Below the pieces are notes generated by a model that was given only the letters and a program-made list of their open reading frames with translations, made no database searches and had not been told where the DNA came from. DNA of 14,897 bases from RSA11 sp965652565 (GTDB lineage: Bacteria > Actinomycetota > Thermoleophilia > Solirubrobacterales > 70-9), in assembly GCA_965652565.1 (NCBI GenBank), contig CBFGWL010000073.1, positions 1 through 14,897 on the forward strand, in the 5' to 3' direction. Positions 1-5,787 of the stretch are shown here, one piece after another. The stretch's first letter is position 1, and the number at the start of each line of letters is the position of its first letter. Position numbers and translations under genes: made by a program.

Positions 1-356
1 CCGATCTGGCAGAGCTGCGGCCCGAAGTCGGTGTCGCGCACGCGCGCGGGCCTGAGCTTCTTGTTGTTGCGTCCGGCCGACGCGAGCAGCGTCAGGGCGC
101 TGGGACCGGTGAAGCGCTGCGAGCCCTTGCGGTTCTTGCACCGGTGCCCCCGGCCGCGGCGCACGCGCTCGTTGCCGGTGACGTACCAGGTGCCGGGGTC
201 GATGGTCCCGGTTGGGCCTTCCACGCGCAGCTCGGCGAGCGCGCTCTTCGCAGACGCCTCTCCGGGCGCGACGACGAGCAGACAAGCCGCGGCGGCGGCG
301 GTGAACAGGAGCGAACTGCGGATGCGCGCAGCGAACGTATGAGGCATATGAGCCAC
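1..356 (-). CDS. Secreted DUF4430-like protein, N-terminal part (cut by window start)
   Basis: The visible 118 residues begin with a signal peptide: basic residues, an Ala/Leu/Val-rich core, then a likely cleavage after Ala-Ser-Ala. A mature N-terminus follows with ELRVEGPTGTIDPGTWYVTG, a cysteine pair region, and a segment ending FGPQLCQIG. This layout resembles actinobacterial secreted proteins annotated with DUF4430, a beta domain related to the C-terminal domain of eukaryotic cobalamin carriers. I assign it by pattern memory, and the domain core itself lies outside the window. I chose GTG at 356 because GAGG sits 5 nt upstream; in-frame ATG at 347 is the alternative. A cobalamin riboswitch lies immediately upstream, which implies control by vitamin B12 and a role in B12 capture or B12-dependent physiology at the cell surface (inference). 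Confidence 0.7.
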   Translation of the reverse strand, partial: MAHMPHTFAARIRSSLLFTAAAAACLLVVAPGEASAKSALAELRVEGPTGTIDPGTWYVTGNERVRRGRGHRCKNRKGSQRFTGPSALTLLASAGRNNKKLRPARVRDTDFGPQLCQI

Positions 357-382
357 CCTTTCCTCGAGGGATTGATCTGGCT
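351..382 (-). promoter_or_regulatory. Putative riboswitch expression-platform hairpin over the start site
   Basis: Directly 3' of the B12 aptamer the minus strand can fold AGCCA (382-378) with TGGCT (355-351) and CCCT (370-367) with AGGG (359-356). The fold leaves a 7-nt bulge and a loop containing GAGGAA. It places the Shine-Dalgarno in the loop and pairs the GTG start at 356. No T-rich tract follows, so translational control is more likely than termination. The structure was read by eye without energy calculation. Confidence 0.4.
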
Positions 383-561
383 GCCGCGGGGTCAGGTCTC
401 CTGGCTTCCGGCACTCGACCCGCGCCTTCCCGAGGCGTCGGAGACCCCTCAGTGGCTGAGGCGCGTCGCGCTTGCGAAAGCGCCTCGTGCGGTATCGCGC
501 TAGCCGGTCACAGTGGCGGGACCGCGCCGGTCTTTCACCGGACTTCCCTTGGCCACGCGGC
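383..561 (-). promoter_or_regulatory. Cobalamin (B12) riboswitch
   Basis: Read on the minus strand, the conserved elements appear in the right order. They are AAGGGAAGTCCGGTGAAA (about 550-533), then CGGTCCCGCCACTGTGA (about 524-508), then GCCACTG (about 456-450), then GGGAAGGC (about 432-425), then the B12 box GCCAGGAGACCTGACC (406-391). A closing P1 helix can form between GCCGCG (561-556) and CGCGGC (388-383). This is the canonical AdoCbl-type riboswitch architecture. It lies about 27 nt upstream of the secreted-protein start and normally reduces expression when cobalamin is plentiful. Confidence 0.95.
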
Positions 562-576
562 CGTATGAACGCGGTC

Positions 577-582
577 AGTCTA
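577..582 (-). promoter_or_regulatory. Candidate -10 box of the B12-riboswitch transcript
   Basis: TAGACT on the minus strand (582-577) matches the actinobacterial TANNNT pattern. It would start transcription about 570, just before the riboswitch P1 helix at 561. No clear -35 element is visible. The box lies between the cyclic-nucleotide protein stop and the riboswitch. Confidence 0.4.
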
Positions 583-612
583 TCCCGGCGGGCGGCGGCT
601 CGCCACCCGGGA

Positions 613-1008
613 TCAGTCGGCGCTGGACTTCTGCGCCTCGACCTTGGCGACGAGCTGGTTGTAGGCCTCGGGCATCGCCTTCTTCATCCGCGAGAGCTCC
701 CAGTGCTCGATCTTGATCAGCTTCACCGGGGACGTCGCGGTGACCGTCGCCGAGCGCTCGGAGCGCTCGAGCAGGCCCTGCTCGCCGAAGACGTCGCCGG
801 CGCCCAGGTCGGCGAGCTTCTGCCCGTCACGCTCGACCTTCGCCGTGCCCTCCTCGATCGCGTAGAAGTGGTTCGAGAACCCGCCTTCGCGCACGATCTC
901 CTTGCCCTCGGGCCACTCCTCGACGGTGGCGAACGGGGCGATCGTCCGCAGTGCCTCCTCGGACACGTCGGCGAACAGTGGGATGCGCTTCAGCTGCGTG
1001 ACGTCCAA
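613..1008 (-). CDS. Single-domain cyclic-nucleotide-binding (cNMP/CRP-type) protein
   Basis: The 131-residue product is just one cNMP-binding beta-roll. It starts with the typical helix (LKRIPLFADVSEEALRTIA), followed by the roll (FYAIEEGTAKVERDG). The phosphate-binding cassette is GDVFGEQGLLERSERSATV at about residues 71-89. E76 and R85-S86 align with the cAMP-contacting Glu, Arg and Ser of E. coli CRP, so ligand binding looks intact. There is no DNA-binding winged helix, so it is not a complete CRP-type transcription factor; it could be a stand-alone sensor acting through a partner. The start is TTG at 1008, chosen because GGAGG lies 10 nt upstream and residue 1 begins the family's conserved region. 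It is divergent from the P450 gene. Confidence 0.9.
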   Translation of the reverse strand: MDVTQLKRIPLFADVSEEALRTIAPFATVEEWPEGKEIVREGGFSNHFYAIEEGTAKVERDGQKLADLGAGDVFGEQGLLERSERSATVTATSPVKLIKIEHWELSRMKKAMPEAYNQLVAKVEAQKSSAD

Positions 1009-1087
1009 TTTCTTTGCGCCTCCGGATCGGCGTTTGGGGCTGTGCGGAACCTAACCCATACGCATGACCGCGGGCGACGCTTCACGC

Positions 1088-1107
1088 AACTGACCGACCG
1101 GTCAGTT
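1088..1107. promoter_or_regulatory. Perfect palindromic operator, TetR-family type
   Basis: AACTGACC-GACC-GGTCAGTT is a perfect inverted repeat with 8-bp arms and a 4-nt centre. The TGACCGACCGGTCA core resembles known TetR-family operators of actinobacteria. It sits immediately before the proposed P450 -10 box and within the divergent region shared with the cyclic-nucleotide protein, so bound repressor would block P450 transcription. No TetR gene is in the window. Confidence 0.75.
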
Positions 1108-1112
1108 ATGCT
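1107..1112 (+). promoter_or_regulatory. -10 box of the P450 gene (leaderless start)
   Basis: TATGCT lies 7 nt upstream of GTG 1120, which would place the transcription start at or next to the start codon. No Shine-Dalgarno precedes GTG 1120. The TetR-type palindrome abuts the box. Confidence 0.55.
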
Positions 1113-1119
1113 CGGCGGC

Positions 1120-2535
1120 GTGAGGGTCGAGGCTCCGCCCCGTCTGTCGTCGAACCCGGTCCTTCGCGTCGCCGGCGATCTACGCAGCGAGCGCGCGGCG
1201 GGCGGCACGTTCCCGCCGGGGCCGGCCGATTTCAACGTGCGGCGCACGCGCGTCATGGCGCACGACCCGCTCTCCGTCCTGCTGCCGCTCTACCGCGAGC
1301 ACGGGCCGATCTTCAGCGTGCGCCTGCTGCACGCCCGGGTCGTGTTCATGCTCGGCCCCGCGGCGAACCGGTTCATCCTCCTCGAGCACCCCGAGTGCTT
1401 CCACTGGCGTGAGTCGAGCTTCGGCGATCTGATCCCGCTCCTCGGCGACGGGCTGCTCACGATCGACGGCCCCTACCACGACGAGGCGCGCCGGATCATG
1501 ATGCCCGCCTTCCACCGCGAGCAGATCATGGCCGCGACCGAGACGATGATCGCGGAGGGCGAGGCCGCGCTGGCGGACTGGCGACCGGGCGAGACGATCG
1601 ACATCTACCACTGGGCCCGCAACGTCGCGATGCGAATCGCGATGCGCGCGCTGCTCGGGCTGGACCCGGACGACCGCGACCACGGCGCGGCGGCCGCCGA
1701 GCACTTCGAGCGGGCGCTCTCCTACTACGGCATCGACTTCCACAAGCGCCTGCTGCGCGGCCCCGGCTCGCCGTGGCGCTCGATGCAGCGCTCGCGGGCG
1801 GCGCTCGACGAGATCGTCTACGGGGAGATCCGCAAGCGCCGCGCGGAAGCGAAGCCGCGCCCCGACATCCTCGGCATGCTGATGGCCGCGCAAGACGAGG
1901 ACGGCGCGGGCTTCACCGACACCGAGATCCGCGACCAGGTGATGACGCTGATGTTCGCCGGGCACGACACTTCGACCTCCACGGTCACGTTCCTCATGCA
2001 CGAGCTCGCCCGCAATCCCGTCGCGCGCGAACGGGTGCTCGCCGAGCAGGACGAGGTGCTCGCCGGCGAGCGGCCCACCCCGATGCAACTGGAGCGCGAG
2101 CTCCCGGAGCTCGCGATGGCCATCGATGAGACGCTGCGCCTGTATCCGCCGGCGTGGATCGGGCCGCGCCGCGCCGTGCGCGACTTCGAGTTCGGCGGCT
2201 ACCAGGTGAAGGCGGGCACCTACGTCAACTACAGCTCGTGGGCCAGCCACCGCCTGCCGGAGGTCTTCCCCGACCCGGAGGCGTTCGATCCACGCCGCTT
2301 CACGCCCGAGCGCAAGGCGGCGCTGCCGCGCGGCGCCTACGTGCCGTTCGGAGGCGGCACCCGGATCTGCATCGGCAAGCGCTTCGGTCAGACCGAGGTG
2401 AAGGCGCTCGCGACGCTGATCCTGCAGCGCTTCCGGCTCGAGCACGTCCCCGGCCACACCATGCGCATCCGGCAGATGCCGACGCTGAGCCCGGTAGGCG
2501 GTCTGCCAATGGTCGTGCGCGCGCGCGAGACATAG
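1120..2535 (+). CDS. Cytochrome P450
   Basis: This is a 471-residue heme-thiolate monooxygenase. Visible signatures are the I-helix FAGHDTSTS (279-287, with the acid-threonine pair D283-T284), the K-helix E337-T-L-R340, a PERF-like DPRRFTPER, and the heme loop FGGGTRICIG (410-419) with C417 as the axial thiolate. Length and the LYPPAWIGPRRA segment fit bacterial class E-like P450s of the fatty-acid or terpenoid-oxidising kind, but the substrate cannot be read. The frame stays open upstream to 472, but that part is antisense to the cyclic-nucleotide gene and is not P450-like. I chose GTG 1120, preceded by TATGCT at leaderless spacing; in-frame ATG 1108 would fall inside that -10 box. No redox partner gene is nearby. 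Control by a TetR-family repressor is likely from the overlapping palindrome. Confidence 0.95.
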   Translation: MRVEAPPRLSSNPVLRVAGDLRSERAAGGTFPPGPADFNVRRTRVMAHDPLSVLLPLYREHGPIFSVRLLHARVVFMLGPAANRFILLEHPECFHWRESSFGDLIPLLGDGLLTIDGPYHDEARRIMMPAFHREQIMAATETMIAEGEAALADWRPGETIDIYHWARNVAMRIAMRALLGLDPDDRDHGAAAAEHFERALSYYGIDFHKRLLRGPGSPWRSMQRSRAALDEIVYGEIRKRRAEAKPRPDILGMLMAAQDEDGAGFTDTEIRDQVMTLMFAGHDTSTSTVTFLMHELARNPVARERVLAEQDEVLAGERPTPMQLERELPELAMAIDETLRLYPPAWIGPRRAVRDFEFGGYQVKAGTYVNYSSWASHRLPEVFPDPEAFDPRRFTPERKAALPRGAYVPFGGGTRICIGKRFGQTEVKALATLILQRFRLEHVPGHTMRIRQMPTLSPVGGLPMVVRARET

Positions 2536-2557
2536 CGGCGCGGGCCGCGGGCACAGC

Positions 2558-2563
2558 TACGCT
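2558..2563 (+). promoter_or_regulatory. -10 box of the ABC1-kinase gene (leaderless start)
   Basis: TACGCT lies 8 nt before ATG 2572, and no Shine-Dalgarno is present between the P450 stop and this ATG. The gene therefore probably has its own leaderless transcript as well as possible read-through from the P450. Confidence 0.45.
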
Positions 2564-2571
2564 GCGGTTCG

Positions 2572-3975
2572 ATGCCTGACGAGAAGCTTCCCACCGGCAG
2601 GCTGCAGCGCCTGAGCCGCATCGGCCGCACCGCCGCCGGGGTCGCGGTCAAGCAGGCGGGCACGAAGACGGCCAACCTGATGCGCTCTTCGGAGCGCTCG
2701 GAGGCGGCGCTCGAGCGCCGCCACATCGAGACGGCCGAGCAGATCGTGACCGTGCTCGGCGGCATGAAGGGCGCGGCCATGAAGGTCGGGCAGATGCTCT
2801 CGTTCATGGACCTCGGCCTCGTGCCCGAGGAGTACCGCGAGGAGTTCCAGAGCAAGCTCGCCGAGCTGCGGGACGCGGCGCCGACCGTCTCGTTCGCGCA
2901 GATGAAGACCGTCATCGCCGAGGAGCTGGGCGAGCCCGTCGAGCAGGCGTTCGCGGAGTTCGAGGAGGAGCCGATCGCCGCCGCCTCGATCGGACAGGTC
3001 TACCGGGCCCGCCTGCACGACGGCCGGCGCGTCGCCGTGAAGGTGCAGTACCCCGGCGTCGCGGACGCCGTGCGGGCCGACATGCAGAACCTGGGCATGC
3101 TGCTGCGCCTCGCCAAGCGCATCACGCCGCAGATGGACGTCAACGCGGTGGGCGAGGAGATCCGCGAGCGCATCGTCGAGGAGCTCGACTACGAACTCGA
3201 GGCGTCGAACCACCGCACCCTCGCGCGGATCTACCGCGGGCACCCGTTCATCCACGTCCCCGACGTGGTCACGTCCATGTCCCGCGAGCGGGTGATCGTG
3301 AGCGAGTACGTCGAGGGCGAGGGATTCGACGTGATGCGAGAGGACTCGCAGGCGGAACGCAACCGGATCGGCGAGATCGTCTTTCGCTTCTACTTCGGCT
3401 CGATGTACAGGCACCGCCGGTTCTCGGGCGATCCGCACCCCGGCAACATGCTGCGGATGGCCGACGGGAAGATCGCCTTCCTGGATTTCGGCCTCTTCAA
3501 GGAGATCGCACCGCGCACGGTCGAGCTCGAGCTCGCGAGCGGCCGCGCGACCACCGAGGGCGACGCCGCGGAGCTGCACCGCCTCTGGGCGCAGGGCGGC
3601 TTCCTGCCCGATCCCGACCGGCTTGCGCCCGCGGACCTGCTCGCCTACGTGCGCGACGCGACCTGGTGGTACACGGTCGACGAGGAGGCGCAGCTCACAC
3701 CGAACGTGGTCAGCCGCATCGCGCTCGAGGCCGGCGATCCGCGCTCGCGGCACTTCCGGACGATGCGCCACCAGAACGTGAACCCCGAGCACCTGCTCGG
3801 CCGCCGCCTGGAGATGCTGACGCTCGCCGTGCTCGGGGAACTGCACGCGCAGGCGAACTGGCACCGCATCGCGCGTGAGTGGCTCTACGGGGACGAGCCG
3901 GTGACCGAGCTCGGCCGCCAGGAGGCCGGGTTCTTCGCGCGCCGCGGGAGCCGGACGCGTACCCAGCGCGCCTGA
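2572..3975 (+). CDS. ABC1/UbiB (AarF/ADCK) family atypical kinase
   Basis: This 467-residue protein has the family's defining motifs in order: the inhibitory KxGQ motif (K71-V-G-Q74), the Ala-rich nucleotide loop AAASIGQVY (136-144), the beta-3 lysine in VAVKVQYPG (K157), the catalytic-loop-like GDPHPGNM (286-293) and the metal-binding LDFG (304-307). ABC1/ADCK proteins are ATPases or kinases that support isoprenoid-lipid and quinone metabolism; bacteria using menaquinone often carry several, and the actual client here is unknown. It begins 36 nt after the P450 on the same strand, so co-expression is possible. No transmembrane helices are evident, and the C-terminal 20 residues are rich in Arg. 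The GNAT gene that follows converges on it, with stops 25 bp apart. Confidence 0.93.
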   Translation: MPDEKLPTGRLQRLSRIGRTAAGVAVKQAGTKTANLMRSSERSEAALERRHIETAEQIVTVLGGMKGAAMKVGQMLSFMDLGLVPEEYREEFQSKLAELRDAAPTVSFAQMKTVIAEELGEPVEQAFAEFEEEPIAAASIGQVYRARLHDGRRVAVKVQYPGVADAVRADMQNLGMLLRLAKRITPQMDVNAVGEEIRERIVEELDYELEASNHRTLARIYRGHPFIHVPDVVTSMSRERVIVSEYVEGEGFDVMREDSQAERNRIGEIVFRFYFGSMYRHRRFSGDPHPGNMLRMADGKIAFLDFGLFKEIAPRTVELELASGRATTEGDAAELHRLWAQGGFLPDPDRLAPADLLAYVRDATWWYTVDEEAQLTPNVVSRIALEAGDPRSRHFRTMRHQNVNPEHLLGRRLEMLTLAVLGELHAQANWHRIAREWLYGDEPVTELGRQEAGFFARRGSRTRTQRA

Positions 3976-3995
3976 TCGACGTAACGACGCCGACG

Positions 3996-4009
3996 GGCGG
4001 TCAGCCGCC
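3996..4009. terminator. Short hairpin between convergent genes
   Basis: GGCGG-TCAG-CCGCC forms a 5-bp GC stem whose loop contains the GNAT stop codon complement. It sits between two convergent genes and lacks a T-tract, so it is at most a weak or factor-assisted terminator. Confidence 0.3.
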
Positions 4010-4531
4010 GACCCTCTCCGGCGTCAGCGGGCGCTGGTACCAGCGCACATCCCACGTGCGCCCAAACTTCAGGCCGACGCCGCGGAAGACGCCGACCTCC
4101 GTGAACCCGTGGGCGACGTGCAGGCGCTCGCTCGCGGGGTTGGGAGAGGTGACGCCGGCGACGGCGAGCAGCACGGGGGCGCGCTCGAGCCGCGCGAGCA
4201 GCTCGCCGTAGAGCGCGTGTCCGACGCCGCGCCCGCGATGGTCGGCGTGCACGTAGACGGAGGTCTCGCGCGTGGTCGCGTACCCCCCGCGCTCCTTGTG
4301 CGGGCCGCTCTTCGCGTAGCCAACGACTTCGTCGTCGGCGAGCGCCACGATCAGCTCGTTGCCCGCCACGGGGTCGGTCGAGCGCAGCGTGGCGCGCCAC
4401 CGCTCGAGCGGGGGCGGCTCGAGGTCGAAAGTGACCGGGGTCTCAACGGCGGCGGCGTAGATGGCCGCGATCGCCTCGAGGTGCTCGGGGCGGGCGTCGA
4501 CGACGGTCGTGGTGAGCGGCGTGGGCGTCAC
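4001..4531 (-). CDS. GNAT acetyltransferase, phosphinothricin acetyltransferase-like
   Basis: The 176-residue product has the GNAT fold with the acetyl-CoA pyrophosphate loop HRGRGVGHALY (R99-G104). The stretch GYAKSGPHKERGGYATTRETSVYV is characteristic of the PAT/Bar subgroup that N-acetylates phosphinothricin-like or methionine-derivative amines. The N-terminal AIAAIYAAAVETPVTFD also fits that subgroup. The natural substrate is not known from sequence, and resistance should not be assumed. The start is GTG 4531, with TACCTT 8 nt upstream and no Shine-Dalgarno, which is the leaderless pattern seen elsewhere in this window. The gene is convergent with the ABC1 kinase and divergent from the small charged protein at 4628. 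Confidence 0.92.
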   Translation of the reverse strand: MTPTPLTTTVVDARPEHLEAIAAIYAAAVETPVTFDLEPPPLERWRATLRSTDPVAGNELIVALADDEVVGYAKSGPHKERGGYATTRETSVYVHADHRGRGVGHALYGELLARLERAPVLLAVAGVTSPNPASERLHVAHGFTEVGVFRGVGLKFGRTWDVRWYQRPLTPERVGG

Positions 4532-4539
4532 GGATTTTT

Positions 4540-4545
4540 AAGGTA
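4540..4545 (-). promoter_or_regulatory. -10 box of the GNAT gene (leaderless start)
   Basis: TACCTT on the minus strand lies 8 nt before GTG 4531, followed by an A-rich stretch and no Shine-Dalgarno. Confidence 0.5.
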
Positions 4546-4614
4546 GCTGCGACCGGCGCGGTGGTCCGCTCGGTGCGCCGTGCGGAGCGCCGGTTCGGCC
4601 GGGCGCGTCGCGGG

Positions 4615-4620
4615 TAATCC
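4615..4620 (+). promoter_or_regulatory. -10-like box of the small charged protein
   Basis: TAATCC lies 7 nt before GTG 4628. It departs from TANNNT at the last base, but the spacing equals that of the other leaderless genes here and no Shine-Dalgarno is seen. Confidence 0.4.
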
Positions 4621-4627
4621 GCCTTGC

Positions 4628-4819
4628 GTGAGCGATCAACCCCCCACCGAGGAGCTGCTGCACCGGCAGGCGCGGCGCGAGGCCGAGGAGCGGCGCGAGC
4701 TCGCCGAGTCGGAGCTGCCCGACGAGCGCAAGCAGCACGCGCGGCGATCGGACAAGGCCGCGTATCTGCGGCGCAAGCTCGCTGAGCGCAAGCGCAGCGA
4801 GCAGGATTCCAAGGGGTAA
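4628..4819 (+). CDS. Small highly charged coiled-coil protein
   Basis: This 63-residue protein begins SDQPPTEELLHRQ and is dominated by Arg, Glu, Lys and Ala in a helical, coiled-coil-like pattern (RREAEERRELAESELPDERK), with no Cys, Trp or membrane segment. I do not recognise a family. The frame is open back to 4580, but GTG 4628 is preferred because of the TAATCC box 7 nt upstream and because the upstream residues (Gly, Arg, Pro) look like non-coding DNA. It is divergent from the GNAT gene and convergent with the lipoprotein. It may be a nucleoid or stress-associated small protein, but nothing in the sequence proves this. Confidence 0.6.
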   Translation: MSDQPPTEELLHRQARREAEERRELAESELPDERKQHARRSDKAAYLRRKLAERKRSEQDSKG

Positions 4820-4820
4820 C

Positions 4821-4879
4821 CCGCGCGGCCTCTCCCCCGCGCGGCCCCACGTCGGTCCGCCGGGCGCGTACCCGCGCGG
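4821..4879. repeat. Three copies of the 8-bp palindrome CCGCGCGG
   Basis: CCGCGCGG occurs at 4821-4828, 4837-4844 and 4872-4879, filling the gap between the convergent small protein and lipoprotein genes. Any two copies can pair as a GC stem, so the cluster could act as a bidirectional transcription barrier. The motif is easy to form in DNA this rich in GC. Confidence 0.4.
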
Positions 4880-5176
4880 CTACTCGCCGCCGGAGCTGCC
4901 CGAATCGTCGCCGCCGGTGGCGTCGTCGAGCGCCTGATCCGCGTCGTCCCGCGCTTCGTCGAGCTTCTTGCCGGCATCCTCACCGGCCTCCTCGAGCTCC
5001 TTGCCCGCGTCCTCACCCGCCTGCTCGAGCTCCTTCGCGGCGTCCTCGCCGGTCTGCTGGATCTCGTCGGCGGCCTGGTCGACGTCGTCTTCGCCGCAGC
5101 CGGCCGCGGCACCCCCAAGCGCGAGAACGCCGGCGGCGAGGAGCGCGGTCGCGCGGCGGGCCCGAGGAACGCTCAC
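4880..5176 (-). CDS. Lipoprotein with four 11-residue repeats
   Basis: The 98-residue product has a signal peptide with basic RARR, a hydrophobic Ala/Leu core and a lipobox-like AAAGC with C27 as the lipidated residue. The mature part is acidic and helical. Residues 42-85 are four tandem hendecads of the type xGEDAxKELEx, the 11-residue periodicity of LEA-like and some surface amphipathic helices. The tail is Gly/Ser/Asp-rich. It contains no enzymatic motif. The start is GTG 5176, with GGAGGAG about 6 nt upstream. The start overlaps the stop of the upstream membrane-protein gene by 4 nt (GTGA), so the two are translationally coupled. I infer a structural or stress-protective envelope role; homology is not established. 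Confidence 0.8.
   Translation of the reverse strand: MSVPRARRATALLAAGVLALGGAAAGCGEDDVDQAADEIQQTGEDAAKELEQAGEDAGKELEEAGEDAGKKLDEARDDADQALDDATGGDDSGSSGGE
4922..5053 (-). repeat. Four tandem 33-bp units inside the lipoprotein gene
   Basis: The units encode TGEDAAKELEQ, AGEDAGKELEE, AGEDAGKKLDE and ARDDADQALDD. The first three are nearly identical in protein and share long runs at DNA level (gagctccttg, cgtcctc), indicating recent in-frame duplication. The fourth has diverged. Confidence 0.8.
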
Positions 5177-5538
5177 CGGCGCTCCTCCCGCTCCTCATGC
5201 CGCGAGCGCAGCTCGTCGCGGCCGTCGCCGTCGGAGTCCGGATCGATCTCCGCCGCGCGCTGCTCCGCCTCTTGGGCCTGCGCCTGCGACCGCTCCGCTT
5301 GGCGGGCGCGCGCCTCGGCTTCGGCTGCCTCGCGGCGGGCGCGGGCCGCGCGTTCATCCGCGGCCGCCGCGTCGCGGTCGGCCTCCAGTTGGTGTTCGGC
5401 CGCGCGGCGCCGGTGCTCGCCGGCCTCCTCGCGGCGGCGCTCGAAGTCTTGACGACGCTTGCGGCCGCCCGCGATCGCCAAAACGGCGAGGATCGCGAGG
5501 ACGACGATCACGATGACGATGATGGCGACGGTGCTCAT
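5173..5538 (-). CDS. Membrane-anchored coiled-coil protein
   Basis: The 121-residue protein has one N-terminal transmembrane helix (residues about 4-23, almost only Ile, Val, Leu and Ala), then GGRKRR, then a long charged helix rich in Arg, Glu, Ala and Gln to about residue 97, and a charged tail with DPDSDGDG. The positive cluster after the helix suggests the long segment is cytoplasmic. I recognise no named family. The start is ATG 5538, with AAGGAGG 6 nt upstream. It overlaps the downstream lipoprotein gene by 4 nt, so both are made together, one on each side of the membrane. This suggests a paired envelope function, perhaps structural, but no partner protein is seen. Confidence 0.8.
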   Translation of the reverse strand: MSTVAIIVIVIVVLAILAVLAIAGGRKRRQDFERRREEAGEHRRRAAEHQLEADRDAAAADERAARARREAAEAEARARQAERSQAQAQEAEQRAAEIDPDSDGDGRDELRSRHEEREERR

Positions 5539-5555
5539 CCTGGCCTCCTTTTCGC

Positions 5556-5574
5556 GGCGCGCCTCGTGCGCGCC
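5556..5574 (-). other. Leader hairpin upstream of the coiled-coil/lipoprotein unit
   Basis: GGCGCGC-ACGAG-GCGCGCC is a perfect 7-bp GC stem located 4 nt upstream of the AAGGAGG Shine-Dalgarno of the membrane coiled-coil gene. It could influence translation or mRNA stability; function is unknown. Confidence 0.4.
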
Positions 5575-5624
5575 GACGTTGCGGCCATCCCCGTACCCCG
5601 CTCGGAGGCGGTCACGCGTGCCGG

Positions 5625-5654
5625 TTGTTCCCGGGGGCGCGGACGGGGTATGGC
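5625..5654 (+). promoter_or_regulatory. Candidate promoter for the 24-residue peptide
   Basis: TTGTTC (5625-5630) and TATGGC (5649-5654) are separated by 18 bp, upstream of AGGAG at 5679 and ATG 5695. Both hexamers depart from consensus. Confidence 0.3.
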
Positions 5655-5694
5655 GCAGCCAGCGGAATCCATCGAGCCAGGAGATGCGGCCGAC

Positions 5695-5769
5695 ATGTTC
5701 AAGCGACTGATGCAGTTCGCGATCGCGAAGCGGCTTTGGGACGCGTGGCGCGCCCGCGGCGCGCGCTGA
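5695..5769 (+). CDS. Possible small basic peptide
   Basis: ATG 5695 follows AGGAG with 11-nt spacing and encodes a 24-residue peptide, MFKRLMQFAIAKRLWDAWRA then RGAR. It would be an amphipathic, cationic helix with hydrophobic and aromatic residues on one face, as in membrane-associated small proteins. In-frame ATG 5650 would give a 39-residue version starting MAQPAESIEP. It ends 18 bp before the converging hydrolase stop. The evidence is only start context and amino-acid pattern; it may not be translated. Confidence 0.4.
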   Translation: MFKRLMQFAIAKRLWDAWRARGAR

Positions 5770-5787
5770 GCGCCGGCCTGATCGGAT

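Noticed and set aside
472..1119. 216-residue N-terminal extension of the P450 frame
   Set aside because: The segment lies over the riboswitch end and antisense to the cyclic-nucleotide protein, and does not resemble P450 sequence.
1180..2457. 425-residue minus-strand open frame opposite the P450
   Set aside because: It is low-complexity Arg/Ala/Val/Gly sequence antisense to a clear P450; an effect of high GC.
2557..3864. 435-residue minus-strand open frame opposite the ABC1 kinase
   Set aside because: It lacks any domain and mirrors the kinase codons.
4922..5053. CRISPR-like tandem array
   Set aside because: The 33-bp units are contiguous, without spacers, and encode in-frame 11-residue repeats.
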